Source: JAIEPT01 sp038217425 (lineage in GTDB: Bacteria; Planctomycetota; Planctomycetia; Gemmatales; Gemmataceae). Taken from it: 62,186 nucleotides of DNA. The notes below the pieces were generated by a model that was not told where the DNA came from, made no database searches, and saw only the letters and a list, made by a program, of their open reading frames with translations. Within the stretch, counting starts at the first letter, position 1, and every line of letters starts with the position of its first letter. This document shows, one piece after another, positions 1 through 8,098 of the stretch. Where the stretch lies: contig JBBQPM010000012.1 in assembly GCA_038217425.1 (NCBI GenBank), positions 1-62,186 on the forward strand. Reading direction: 5' to 3'. Position numbers and translations under genes: made by a program.

Positions 1-1041
1 CGCATCCTCCTCCAACGCCTCGGCCGATTCTTCGTCGGCTTCAAACAATTGCGCGACCGGTTCCGCGTCGGCTACGGGTTCGGCGAACGCATCTTCCTCC
101 ACTGCCTCGGCCGGTTCTTCCTCTGCTTCGAACAGATGCGCGACCGGTTCCTCGTCGACGACCTCGGCCACCGGTTCGGCGAATGCGGCGAACGCATCGT
201 CCTCCACCGCCTCGGCCGGCTCTTCTTCTGCTTCGAACAGATGTGCGACCGGTTCCGCGTCGGCCACCGGCTCGGCGAAGGCGGCTTCCGCCTCGTCCTC
301 AGCCACTTCTTCGTCCGCTTCGAACAAATGAGCGACCGGCGCGACGAACGCATCCTCTTCCTCGGCCACCGGCGCGGCCTCCGCAACTTCTTCGTCTTCA
401 AACAAACTCGCTAGCGGCTCCTCTTCCACTTCCTCCGCTTCCGCTTCCGCGTCGCCCCAGACTGCTTGCGCCTCGGCGACCTCCGCGTCCTCCACTTCCT
501 CGGCGGTAAACTCTTCAAACTCGTCGGCTAGCGCTTCGGCCGGTTCTTCTTCCGCGTCGACCGGTTCAGCGACCGCACCCCCGCGGTTGTCTTGTTGGAA
601 AATCGCGTTGAAGTTGACCTCGTCTTCGGTGTCCGACATGAGCGGTTCCGCTTCCGGCTCCGCCTCGGAGAGAACTTCGTCCGCGTCGAAGTAATCGGGC
701 TCGGCCAGGGCCGCGGGCTGGGTATTGCGCGCGAGCGCTGCAGCGCCGACAGCTGCGGCGCCGGCGGCAGCTGCCGTGGCAGCCGGCGCCCAGGCGCCCT
801 GACGTTCTGCCGGCTCCGCGCCGCCAGTCGGTCGCGTCGTCGGCATCACTTGCCAGCCCGGCAGCGACCAGTTCGGATCGCGTTTCGTCCCCTTCGCCGG
901 CACCGGACCCAGCGTCAGTTCCGCTTGTCCCTGATAACGGAACACGCTATGACAGAACGGACACTGAACCCGACGTCCCGCGACCTGGTCGGGCACGCGC
1001 ATCGGTTTGTAACACTCCGGACAGCGCAATCCAAGTGGCAT
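1..1041 (-). CDS. zinc-ribbon protein with acidic tandem repeats (3' end missing)
   Basis: An open frame runs from the ATG at 1039-1041 to the window edge (347 codons, no stop), so the C-terminus lies outside. Residues 7-30 form a small zinc ribbon (C7-P-E-C10 and C27-P-F-C30), a common planctomycete N-terminus. Residues ~83-105 are Ala-rich. From ~115 onward the chain is almost only Glu, Ala, Asp and Val, with repeated blocks of the type EPVAHLFEAEEEPAEAVE in which the His-Leu-Phe core recurs about every 25-45 residues. No enzyme domain is visible. The repeats suggest a flexible acidic scaffold or binding region. Function unknown; the frame is convincing because the opposite-strand frames here are repeat shadows. 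Confidence 0.75.
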   Translation of the reverse strand, partial: MPLGLRCPECYKPMRVPDQVAGRRVQCPFCHSVFRYQGQAELTLGPVPAKGTKRDPNWSLPGWQVMPTTRPTGGAEPAERQGAWAPAATAAAAGAAAVGAAALARNTQPAALAEPDYFDADEVLSEAEPEAEPLMSDTEDEVNFNAIFQQDNRGGAVAEPVDAEEEPAEALADEFEEFTAEEVEDAEVAEAQAVWGDAEAEAEEVEEEPLASLFEDEEVAEAAPVAEEEDAFVAPVAHLFEADEEVAEDEAEAAFAEPVADAEPVAHLFEAEEEPAEAVEDDAFAAFAEPVAEVVDEEPVAHLFEAEEEPAEAVEEDAFAEPVADAEPVAQLFEADEESAEALEEDA

Positions 1042-1167
1042 GGCGATTCACCCTGGTGTTTCGTGATCGGTCGGCGTTTACGCCTGGGGCAAAGGCGGAA
1101 TTTCCTCAAGTATCCGTGAAACTCTCCCAAATTACTACCGTTTCGCGGCCAGAAGAGCAAAGATGGA

Positions 1168-1196
1168 TTGAGGTGCTGACGAACCACTCCTATAAT
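1168..1196 (+). promoter_or_regulatory. sigma70-type promoter candidate
   Basis: TTGAGG at 1168-1173, a 17-base spacer and a perfect TATAAT at 1191-1196. It faces the DUF2617 gene at 1293 and lies in the 251-base gap between that gene and the divergent zinc-ribbon gene. Predicted transcription start near 1203 gives a leader of about 90 bases. Nothing else is visible in the gap. Confidence 0.55.
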
Positions 1197-1292
1197 CGCT
1201 AGAAATGGAAGCTGCACAAGCGGCTTTTTTCCAGCTCGACGGGAACTGACTTTATTCTATCTCGACAGAGAAGGGCTACGCTACAGTATTTC

Positions 1293-1832
1293 ATGAACGT
1301 TTTTCCCGCCAGACCCCGGATTCGCGATTTGGTCTTCGAAGTTTTCGGCCGACCGCTACATCCGGAACTGTTCCAGGTCTTCGCCAGCCGACAAGTCTGC
1401 CGCGACGGTTACCGCGCCTGCGTACGCATCACGCCCACGGGTCATGTGCTCTGCTGGGAAAACGAACACGTGTTGCTCACCGAAGTCGCCGACAGCGATC
1501 GCGCCTGGACCTTGCAGCGCCGCCTGCTTCGCTACCGACTTCGCGGCGAACACACCGGCACCATCCGCTGCATGAACGGCGTCACCTATCGCAACAGCAT
1601 CCAGGTCGAGTCGTTGCCGCCGGAGATTTTCCAGCACACGCACGACGAGATCGTGGCCGACGGCGCCCGCCGGGGACTCTTGGTCCGTTTCGCGCCGAAG
1701 CACCGTTTAGCCCCGCCGCCGCTCGGTTTCGCGACGCTGGAGACGAAGCCGGGATGCCTGTTCCTGACGGCGTTTCACACGTATCCGGAAGAGCACGCGG
1801 TGGTCAAGTCGCAGACGCTAATTGAGTTGTGA
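1293..1832 (+). CDS. DUF2617 family protein
   Basis: 179-residue soluble protein without signal peptide or membrane segment. The N-terminal part (FEVFGRPLHPELF, residues ~19-31) and the overall length fit DUF2617, a family of unknown function found in planctomycetes and actinobacteria. The assignment rests on recall of the family pattern. No Shine-Dalgarno sequence is evident before the ATG, but a good promoter lies about 100 bases upstream. It is convergent with the ABC operon, whose last gene ends 28 bases downstream. No catalytic motif is recognised. Confidence 0.7.
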   Translation: MNVFPARPRIRDLVFEVFGRPLHPELFQVFASRQVCRDGYRACVRITPTGHVLCWENEHVLLTEVADSDRAWTLQRRLLRYRLRGEHTGTIRCMNGVTYRNSIQVESLPPEIFQHTHDEIVADGARRGLLVRFAPKHRLAPPPLGFATLETKPGCLFLTAFHTYPEEHAVVKSQTLIEL

Positions 1833-1859
1833 CGACCCAGTTTCTGATTTTTAAACGAA

Positions 1860-3515
1860 TCAACTCCCACGCCGTAGCAGGCCCCACGCCAGCGCCAAAA
1901 ACCCCGCGCCGAATGCCGACAACACGCCGACCGCGTGCCACACCAGCGCCACGTCTGGCCGCGGATTCGTCAGCAGCTGACGGTACGCGTCCAGCGCCCA
2001 CGCGTGCGGCGTCGCCAGACTCATGGTCTGCATTTGCTCCGGCATCAACGAACGATCTCCCATCAAGCCGCCGCTGAGTCCCGCGAGCAACAGCACCAAC
2101 AGCGTGCCGTAAATCGCCACCTGAGTCTCCGTCTGGGCGCACACCGCGACCACGAGTGCCAGGCCCATCGCCGCCAGCGACGTCGACAGCACCACGGGGA
2201 CGAGCATCCAGGGCTCCGCGCCCCACGACATCTGAAAGATCAGCCGGCCGGCCGAAAACAGAAACGCCCCCTGCACGACCGAGAGCACGTAGCATGGAAT
2301 GAACTTCCCTAGCAAGATTTGCCAGCGAGCCAGCGGGGCCGCCCACAGCCGTTTCATCGTCCCCTGGCGCCGCTCCGACGTAAAGAGCCAGCCGGCCGTC
2401 AGCACCATGAAGAACGCAAACATCACCAGGTACGACGGCACCAGGAGCTGATAGCGGATCGAGCCGCGCTTGAGGAGTCCCGCCCCTTCCGCACGATACG
2501 CCGACGTCTCGGCGCCGAGCCCCGCGTGTTCGGGTTCCCGGGTCAGTGCCGCCCACGTCTTCGCCGTCAGGTTGTAGCGCGAAAACATCTGCTGCAGCGA
2601 ATCCTGCAGGCTCACGCCCAGCTGCCGACGTTTCGCCAGCAACAACGGCGCCTCGCTCTGCAGAAAGAATCGCACCTCCAGCGGCAAATTCTTCGATCGG
2701 CCCAGCGCGCTCATAAACTCCGGATCGCCCACCTTTTCAAACGCCCGGCCGATCATCCACGGCATGAGCACGCGCAACAGACTCCCCTGCGCCGCCTGAT
2801 CCAGAATCGCCGACGCCGTCTGCTGCGTCGGATCGCGCAGCACGCGCGCATCGAGCGTCTCGAGATTGATGCCGTCGCGGTAGAAAGGATTGATGCCGTC
2901 GAGCAAATAGAAGGGCAGCACGGTTTGGCGTTCGTCAAAAAACAGCGAACCGGCAAGCCCAATCGGGTGCCCCGCCACGGGGAAGGCGCCGGCGAGCGCA
3001 AACGTCTCCTGCCACCCGGACGACAGAAACGAGCAGCGGGCGACGCGTTTACTAAAGTTCTTGCCTAGTACCAACACCGCTGCCCGTCGGCCGCGCCGCA
3101 CGAGATCTTCCGCTTCGGCGAGCGACTCGAACCGCTCGATCTTGATGCCCGCGGTTTGCGCCAGATCGTCGAGCACGAGTTGCGACCACGACGAATGCGG
3201 GAACCACCGGGGCCGATTCGCCTCCGATAACGCCAACCCGCCGACCGCGCCGTTCAAGCCGCCGAAGCCCAATGTCAGCAGGCTGCCCGCATCGCGCACC
3301 AGCGCCGGCCGATCGAAAAACCGCGGCACCCCTTCGTCGAGCACCACGACCGAGACGCGCAGTCGATCTTCCGGTTTTTGCCCGAAGCCTTCTCCCAGCG
3401 AAATGCCCAGGATGAAGATGAACAGGAGCGGCATGATGAGCAGAATGACGAGCGCCCGCGGATCGCGCAGGAGCAAGCGGAGGTCTTTCTTCGCCAGGGT
3501 CCAAAGGATCCGCAT
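1860..3515 (-). CDS. ABC-2 type transporter permease
   Basis: 551-residue integral membrane protein, last gene of the leftward ABC operon. One N-terminal membrane segment (residues ~21-40, after MRILWTLAKKDLRLLLRD) is followed by a large extracytoplasmic domain of about 320 residues, then a cluster of five or six membrane segments in the C-terminal third (around SYLVMFAFFMVLTAGWLF onward). This is the classic layout of ABC-2 exporters of the NatB/YhhJ/DrrB type. The frame stays open 25 codons further upstream, but that stretch is translated repeat (hairpin 3537-3584), so I chose the ATG at 3515. Substrate unknown; partners are the ATPases encoded upstream. Confidence 0.85.
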   Translation of the reverse strand: MRILWTLAKKDLRLLLRDPRALVILLIMPLLFIFILGISLGEGFGQKPEDRLRVSVVVLDEGVPRFFDRPALVRDAGSLLTLGFGGLNGAVGGLALSEANRPRWFPHSSWSQLVLDDLAQTAGIKIERFESLAEAEDLVRRGRRAAVLVLGKNFSKRVARCSFLSSGWQETFALAGAFPVAGHPIGLAGSLFFDERQTVLPFYLLDGINPFYRDGINLETLDARVLRDPTQQTASAILDQAAQGSLLRVLMPWMIGRAFEKVGDPEFMSALGRSKNLPLEVRFFLQSEAPLLLAKRRQLGVSLQDSLQQMFSRYNLTAKTWAALTREPEHAGLGAETSAYRAEGAGLLKRGSIRYQLLVPSYLVMFAFFMVLTAGWLFTSERRQGTMKRLWAAPLARWQILLGKFIPCYVLSVVQGAFLFSAGRLIFQMSWGAEPWMLVPVVLSTSLAAMGLALVVAVCAQTETQVAIYGTLLVLLLAGLSGGLMGDRSLMPEQMQTMSLATPHAWALDAYRQLLTNPRPDVALVWHAVGVLSAFGAGFLALAWGLLRRGS

Positions 3516-3536
3516 GGTCGTCCGCCTCCCGCATTT

Positions 3537-3584
3537 GAGCCCGCAGCGCGAGCAAGGATGCGTCCTTGCTCGCGCTGCGGGCTC
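3537..3584. repeat. perfect 22-bp inverted repeat (GAGCCCGCAGCGC family)
   Basis: Left arm 3537-3558 and right arm 3563-3584 are exactly complementary around a 4-base loop (TGCG). It lies between the stop of one permease gene (3587) and the start of the next (3515), inside the ABC operon. The same family occurs at 58431-58554. It may be an mRNA-processing or attenuating hairpin; no T-tract follows. Confidence 0.85.
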
Positions 3585-3586
3585 GA

Positions 3587-4504
3587 TCACTGCACCTCCG
3601 CGAACTCTTTACGCGAAAACACCCAGCACCCCAGGGCCAGCAAAATCACGAACGCTCCGAGCAGCACGCCCCAGGCGACCGGTCCGCTGACGGCGACGAA
3701 CATCCCCGGCCGCGGCGGGTTGATCCCGTAGTCTCGGGCCGCGTCGTACATCGCGCAGCGCGTGTAGAAACTCAGACTTAGCCGTTTGAAATACCCGGGC
3801 AAATTCCCTGCCACCGTCTCCAGAAAGAACGCGTACGTCAGCGCCAAAATGCTCGGCCGACGAAACGCGGTCGCCAGCAGGAAGAATAGCGCCGAAAACG
3901 CCAGGGTCCCCATGAACACGCTCGGCAAATACAACGACAACGCCTGCCAGCCCGGCTTGCCCCCCATCATGCACAAAACCGTGTAGCCCCCGACGTTGAG
4001 CAGCAGACACCACGGCAACGTCGCCAGGAAGATTCCGAGATAGAGCGCCGGGCGCGGCAACGGCCTGGCCAGCAGCCACAGGAGCGTGCGGTTCTCGCGT
4101 TCCCGCGCCAGAGCGTCCGTCGCGAAGGTCAGCGTCCAGAGCGGCAACAGAAACGAACAGAACATGCCGAGCACGGCCCAGTTGGAAAACGTCCAGAGAC
4201 CCGACGCTTCCATCATCTGCGCACGCACGGCGCCGGCGAGCGCCTGCAAGCCGGCGTGGGGCATCGGCGCCGAACTCGCCAGCTCGAACATCTGCAGTTG
4301 TTCTTCGTAGGTCGGTCTCCCCCGGCCGTCGCGCAGGAAGCCGAGGTTCCAGCGCTCGAAACGCGTCGAGAGCGCCACCAAAAGCGCGGACAGCCCGAGC
4401 AGCCCCAGCGCCACCCACACGAGCAGATGCCCGCGCGCCTGTCGGCGAAACGACCAGCCGACCAGGAAGCACCAGGCCCGACAGGGAGAGAGCGGCGCCG
4501 TCAT
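3587..4504 (-). CDS. ABC-2 type transporter permease
   Basis: 305-residue membrane protein with about six hydrophobic segments, starting near residue 26 (HLLVWVALGLLGLSALLVAL). The region after the second segment (FATDALARERENRTLLWLLA) is the typical ABC-2 coupling helix, where exporters touch the ATPase. The start ATG (4504) overlaps the TGA of the upstream ATPase gene (ATGA), which indicates translational coupling; the longer upstream open frame is only a shadow of that ATPase. Likely pairs with the ATPase at 4501-5505. Substrate unknown. Confidence 0.85.
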   Translation of the reverse strand: MTAPLSPCRAWCFLVGWSFRRQARGHLLVWVALGLLGLSALLVALSTRFERWNLGFLRDGRGRPTYEEQLQMFELASSAPMPHAGLQALAGAVRAQMMEASGLWTFSNWAVLGMFCSFLLPLWTLTFATDALARERENRTLLWLLARPLPRPALYLGIFLATLPWCLLLNVGGYTVLCMMGGKPGWQALSLYLPSVFMGTLAFSALFFLLATAFRRPSILALTYAFFLETVAGNLPGYFKRLSLSFYTRCAMYDAARDYGINPPRPGMFVAVSGPVAWGVLLGAFVILLALGCWVFSRKEFAEVQ

Positions 4505-5505
4505 GCCCGCGTCCCGCCCAACAGGTAGTTGAGCACGTCGCTGGTCGATTCGTCCAGCGTCTCGATGCGGCGCACTTCCAGATTCTCTTCGATGATGAGC
4601 AGCGACAACTTTTCGAAGAACCGCTTCGGATTCCGCGCCCGCACGATGAGATCCTGCGCGTCGCGCTCGATGCCGACGATCTCTTCCCATTGCCAGAGAT
4701 GCCGGGTCAAGACGTCGCTCGGCTCGCACGAAACGCGGATGGCGTGCGGATGCTGATCGAGCAGTTCGCGAATCCGCGGCAACGCGCCGACCGCCGCGAT
4801 CCGCCCGGCGGCGAGGATCGCAACCTGATCCGTCAGTTTCTCGAGTTCGTCGAGTTCATGGCTCGAAATCAGCAAACACTTCCCCTGCCGGGCGAGTTCC
4901 AGGAACAGCGCGACCATCTCGCGTCGGCCGACCGGATCGATGCCGCTCAGCGGTTCGTCCAGGAGCAACAGAGCCGGGTCGTGGATCAGCGCCTGCGCGA
5001 GTTTGATGCGCTGGCGCATGCCCTTGGAGTATCCCGCGAGCGCTCGGTCGGCGCGGTCGTGCATGCCGACCAGGCGCAGCAAGTCTTCGACGCGTTCGCA
5101 CGCATCGAGTTGGCTGAAGCCGGTGAGTCGAGCGAGCACGAGCAGGAAATCTCGGCCGGAGAGGTCTTCGTAAAACTGATCGAGATCGGGACAGTAGCCG
5201 ACGTGCAGTTTCGCGTCGCTGGTCCAGGCGTCGAGGCCGTTGAGCGTCACGCGTCCGAGGTCGGGCCGTAAATGTCCCGCGGCGAGTTGCAACAGCGTGC
5301 TTTTCCCGGCGCCGTTGTGGCCCACGAGTCCGGTGATGCCGGGCCGAAGTTCCAGCGTCACTTGATTAAGTCCGAGCACGGGCCCATACCATTTCGAGAC
5401 TCGCTCGAAGAGGAGCACCGGCGGCGCCTGCTCGACCTTGGGTTCGGGCCTTACGAGCGGACGACTTCGATGCTCCGCGTCTTGCGGCTCAAGTAAATCG
5501 CGCAT
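4501..5505 (-). CDS. ABC transporter ATP-binding protein
   Basis: 334-residue ATPase. Walker A is GHNGAGKST, the signature region is YSKGMRQRIKLAQAL and Walker B is LLLLDEPLSGIDP, followed by the H-loop region LLISSHELDELE. These features place it with the NatA/CcmA-like ATPases that energise ABC-2 exporters. An ATG at 5505 (MRDLLEPQD) is used; this overlaps the preceding permease gene by 55 bases, and no better in-frame start follows before the ABC domain. It shares a 4-base overlap with the permease at 3587-4504. A ~100-residue C-terminal tail follows the ABC domain, as in NatA-type proteins. Confidence 0.9.
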   Translation of the reverse strand: MRDLLEPQDAEHRSRPLVRPEPKVEQAPPVLLFERVSKWYGPVLGLNQVTLELRPGITGLVGHNGAGKSTLLQLAAGHLRPDLGRVTLNGLDAWTSDAKLHVGYCPDLDQFYEDLSGRDFLLVLARLTGFSQLDACERVEDLLRLVGMHDRADRALAGYSKGMRQRIKLAQALIHDPALLLLDEPLSGIDPVGRREMVALFLELARQGKCLLISSHELDELEKLTDQVAILAAGRIAAVGALPRIRELLDQHPHAIRVSCEPSDVLTRHLWQWEEIVGIERDAQDLIVRARNPKRFFEKLSLLIIEENLEVRRIETLDESTSDVLNYLLGGTRA

Positions 5506-6452
5506 AGGATGCTGACTCCCACGAGAAATAGACCCGCCTCCCAAAACTCCGGCTGCGGCGTCGGCCGAATCTGGTCGTGCGCGTAGCCCAGGCAGCCCTG
5601 CCCCAACAGACCTATCGTATTCCACACGTCCAGAAATCTCCACAACTCCGACTCCCGCAGATCGTCCACCAGCGTCAACGACAGCCGCCGAAGGAAGACG
5701 AACAGGCTCGTCCAGACCGCGGCCAGCGCCACAGTACGGGTTTGCCACAGCGCCGTCGCCACCAGCAGAATACTCAGGAAAACGCTCAGAATCATGCCGT
5801 AGCCGAGGATGCCCAGGAGCAGCAACCAGCCCGCGGGCCCCGGCGGCGGATTCGGCTGCCCCGGCACCGGAAGAGGCGCCGACTTCACGAAATAATCGAC
5901 GTCCGTCAGATACCCGAAGTCATTGAAGACATTCTGTAAGTAGAGCACCAGCGCCGGCACGGTCGTCAAAAGATGGACGACGATGTTCACCGCCAACATC
6001 TTCCCCATGAGATAATGCCAGCGCTCGATCGGCTTGCTCAGGTAGAACGGCAAGCTGCGGTACTGCCGATCGTTGCCGACGACGACGGCGCCGGTGAGGG
6101 CGAGCACGACCATTGCCATCGTCCCTTGATACGCGAAGAAGTACGAGAACGTTTCCTGACTGCCGCTCAGGATGCGAAGCCGTTGGCGGATGAAGACGTT
6201 CGCCTTCTCGGCGGGGATGTCGATTTTGCCGACTTTCAGGGGTTTGTCGCCGATGATCGACTCGGCCCAGCCGAGCATGAAGTTGCCGAAGAAGAACATG
6301 AAAAAGATGAGCAGGGAAAGGGCGTAGAGCGTCCAGAAAAGCCGACGCCGAAGTAGGCTGCTAAGCGCGACCCGAGCGACGGGCCAGATTGAGTGCCAGG
6401 CGGGGCGGAAGTCGCCGGTCCAGGCGCGGTAGTGGAGGAGCGTCGCGGGCAT
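5451..6452 (-). CDS. ABC-2 type transporter permease
   Basis: 333 residues with about six membrane segments: residues ~38-60 (LFWTLYALSLLIFFMFFFG), a short extracytoplasmic loop, then TMAMVVLALTGAVVVGNDRQYRSLPF with the ABC-2 coupling sequence, and further segments toward the C-terminus. Start and previous stop overlap as TAATG, so it is translationally coupled to the ATPase at 6452-7372, its likely partner. Exporter of unknown substrate. Confidence 0.85.
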   Translation of the reverse strand: MPATLLHYRAWTGDFRPAWHSIWPVARVALSSLLRRRLFWTLYALSLLIFFMFFFGNFMLGWAESIIGDKPLKVGKIDIPAEKANVFIRQRLRILSGSQETFSYFFAYQGTMAMVVLALTGAVVVGNDRQYRSLPFYLSKPIERWHYLMGKMLAVNIVVHLLTTVPALVLYLQNVFNDFGYLTDVDYFVKSAPLPVPGQPNPPPGPAGWLLLLGILGYGMILSVFLSILLVATALWQTRTVALAAVWTSLFVFLRRLSLTLVDDLRESELWRFLDVWNTIGLLGQGCLGYAHDQIRPTPQPEFWEAGLFLVGVSILCAIYLSRKTRSIEVVRS

Positions 6453-7372
6453 TACGTTTGACCCACCAACCGGTGAAACAACTCGTCCAAATCCTCATCG
6501 TCGGGCACGAGTCCACGGATGAGCACGCCGTGATGTTCCGCGAGCACGAAGAATCCGCGCGTCGCGAAACCGTCGGGCGCCTCGACGCGAAGCACGCCCC
6601 TCTCATTGTTGTGGAGGATTTGTACACCTTCAAGCCGGAGATCCTCGAAATACGCCTCGCTGGGGTCTTGCACTGTCAGGATGTAGCGATTGTGTCGGCG
6701 CCGGCAAAGTTCCGCGACGTTGCCGTGCGCCAGGATCTTGCCCTGATGCAAAATGATGAGCGAATCGCAGACGCGTTCGACGTCGCCCAAAAGATGCGTC
6801 GACAAGAGGATCGCCTTGCCATGATCGCGTCCCAGCGACAGCAAGAGATCGAGCATCGCCTCGCGCCCCGCGGGATCCAGGCCGCTGGTCGGCTCATCGA
6901 GCAGAAGCGCCGGCGGATCGTGGACCAGCGCCTGGGCGAGTTTGAGCCGTTGCTTCATGCCGGTCGAATATTCCTCGACCTTGCGGTAGCGCGCTTCGCC
7001 CAGGTCGAGGGCCGTGAGGACTTCGTGCGCCCGGCGTTGTGCTTGAAGGCGCTGCATGCCGTAGAGTTCGCCGGCGAGGGCGACGTACTCGGCGCCGCGC
7101 ATGCCGGGAATGAGTCCGTCGGATTCAGGCATGTACCCCAGCGCCCGCCGCAACTCAATGCCGGCATGGGCGAGAGGGTGACCCAGCACCGTGCCGGTCC
7201 CCGACGTCGGCGGAATCAGACCGAGCAGGATCTTGAGCAGGGTCGACTTGCCGGCGCCGTTGGGCCCGAGCAGCCCGACCCGGCCGATCGGCATGCGCAC
7301 GGTCAGCCCCGCGAGCGCCTGCTTGGCGCCGAACGAATGGCGAACGTCGGCGAGGTCCAGAAACGTCGTCAT
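6452..7372 (-). CDS. ABC transporter ATP-binding protein
   Basis: 306 residues, first gene of the five-gene leftward ABC operon. Walker A GPNGAGKST (residues ~36-44), signature EYSTGMKQRLKLAQAL, Walker B ALLLDEPTSGLDP and H-loop AILLSTHLLGDVE are all intact. NatA-type ATPase with a ~90-residue C-terminal extension. It overlaps the next permease by two bases. With two ATPases and three permeases the operon could encode two exporters or one heteromeric complex. Confidence 0.92.
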   Translation of the reverse strand: MTTFLDLADVRHSFGAKQALAGLTVRMPIGRVGLLGPNGAGKSTLLKILLGLIPPTSGTGTVLGHPLAHAGIELRRALGYMPESDGLIPGMRGAEYVALAGELYGMQRLQAQRRAHEVLTALDLGEARYRKVEEYSTGMKQRLKLAQALVHDPPALLLDEPTSGLDPAGREAMLDLLLSLGRDHGKAILLSTHLLGDVERVCDSLIILHQGKILAHGNVAELCRRRHNRYILTVQDPSEAYFEDLRLEGVQILHNNERGVLRVEAPDGFATRGFFVLAEHHGVLIRGLVPDDEDLDELFHRLVGQT

Positions 7373-7465
7373 ACGATGGAACCTCGTTCCCGGGCAGAGA
7401 CCTTATGAAACAAGCGCCGTCGCGTGGGCCGGGCTCCAAGCCATTCTAACGAATCGAATGACGGA

Positions 7466-8098
7466 TCATTCTTCGACGCCCGCCTTCGGACAAATCTTCG
7501 CGAGCGTGCAGACGCCGCACTTCGGCTTGCGGGCGTGGCAGATTTGTCGGCCGTGGAAGATCGTGCGGTGGCTAAAGTTCGTCCATTCCGGTTGCGGGAT
7601 CAGGTTCATCAAGTCGCGTTCCACCTTCACCGGGTCCTCAAGCGTCGTCAGGCCCAGCCGGCGCGAGAGCCGACCGACGTGCGTGTCGACGGTAATCCCT
7701 GGCACGCCGAACGCGTTGCCCAGGACGACGTTCGCGGTCTTGCGACCCACGCCGGGGAGCGGCACGAGTTGTTCCAGCGTGCCGGGCACCTGGCCGCCAT
7801 GATCGCGGACGAGCAGGGCGCAGCACGCCTGGATGTTCTTGGCCTTGTTGCGAAAGAAGCCGGTCGACTGGATCATGGTCTGGAGCTCGAGCGGGTCAGC
7901 GTCGGCGAAACTTTGGGCATCGGGGTAACGGTTGAAGAGCGCGGGGGTCACGAGATTGACGCGGACGTCGGTGCACTGGGCGGAGAGAATCGTCGCGATG
8001 AGGAGCTGGAGCGGATTCTTGAAATGCAGCGCGCAATGGGCGTCCGGGTAGAGCCGGGCCAGCTCCTTGGCGACGGCGCTGGCGTGCCGTCGGTTCAT
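7466..8098 (-). CDS. nth: endonuclease III (DNA glycosylase/AP lyase)
   Basis: 210-residue base-excision-repair enzyme that removes oxidised pyrimidines and cuts at abasic sites. The helix-hairpin-helix LPGVGRKTA carries catalytic Lys120, and VDTHVGR carries Asp138, matching the E. coli Nth numbering. The C-terminus has the [4Fe-4S] ligands in the C-x6-C-x2-C-x5-C spacing (CHARKPKCGVCTLAKIC). The ATG overlaps the stop of the upstream kinase gene (ATGA), so the two are co-transcribed, an unusual pairing. Full length compared with E. coli (211 aa). Confidence 0.97.
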   Translation of the reverse strand: MNRRHASAVAKELARLYPDAHCALHFKNPLQLLIATILSAQCTDVRVNLVTPALFNRYPDAQSFADADPLELQTMIQSTGFFRNKAKNIQACCALLVRDHGGQVPGTLEQLVPLPGVGRKTANVVLGNAFGVPGITVDTHVGRLSRRLGLTTLEDPVKVERDLMNLIPQPEWTNFSHRTIFHGRQICHARKPKCGVCTLAKICPKAGVEE

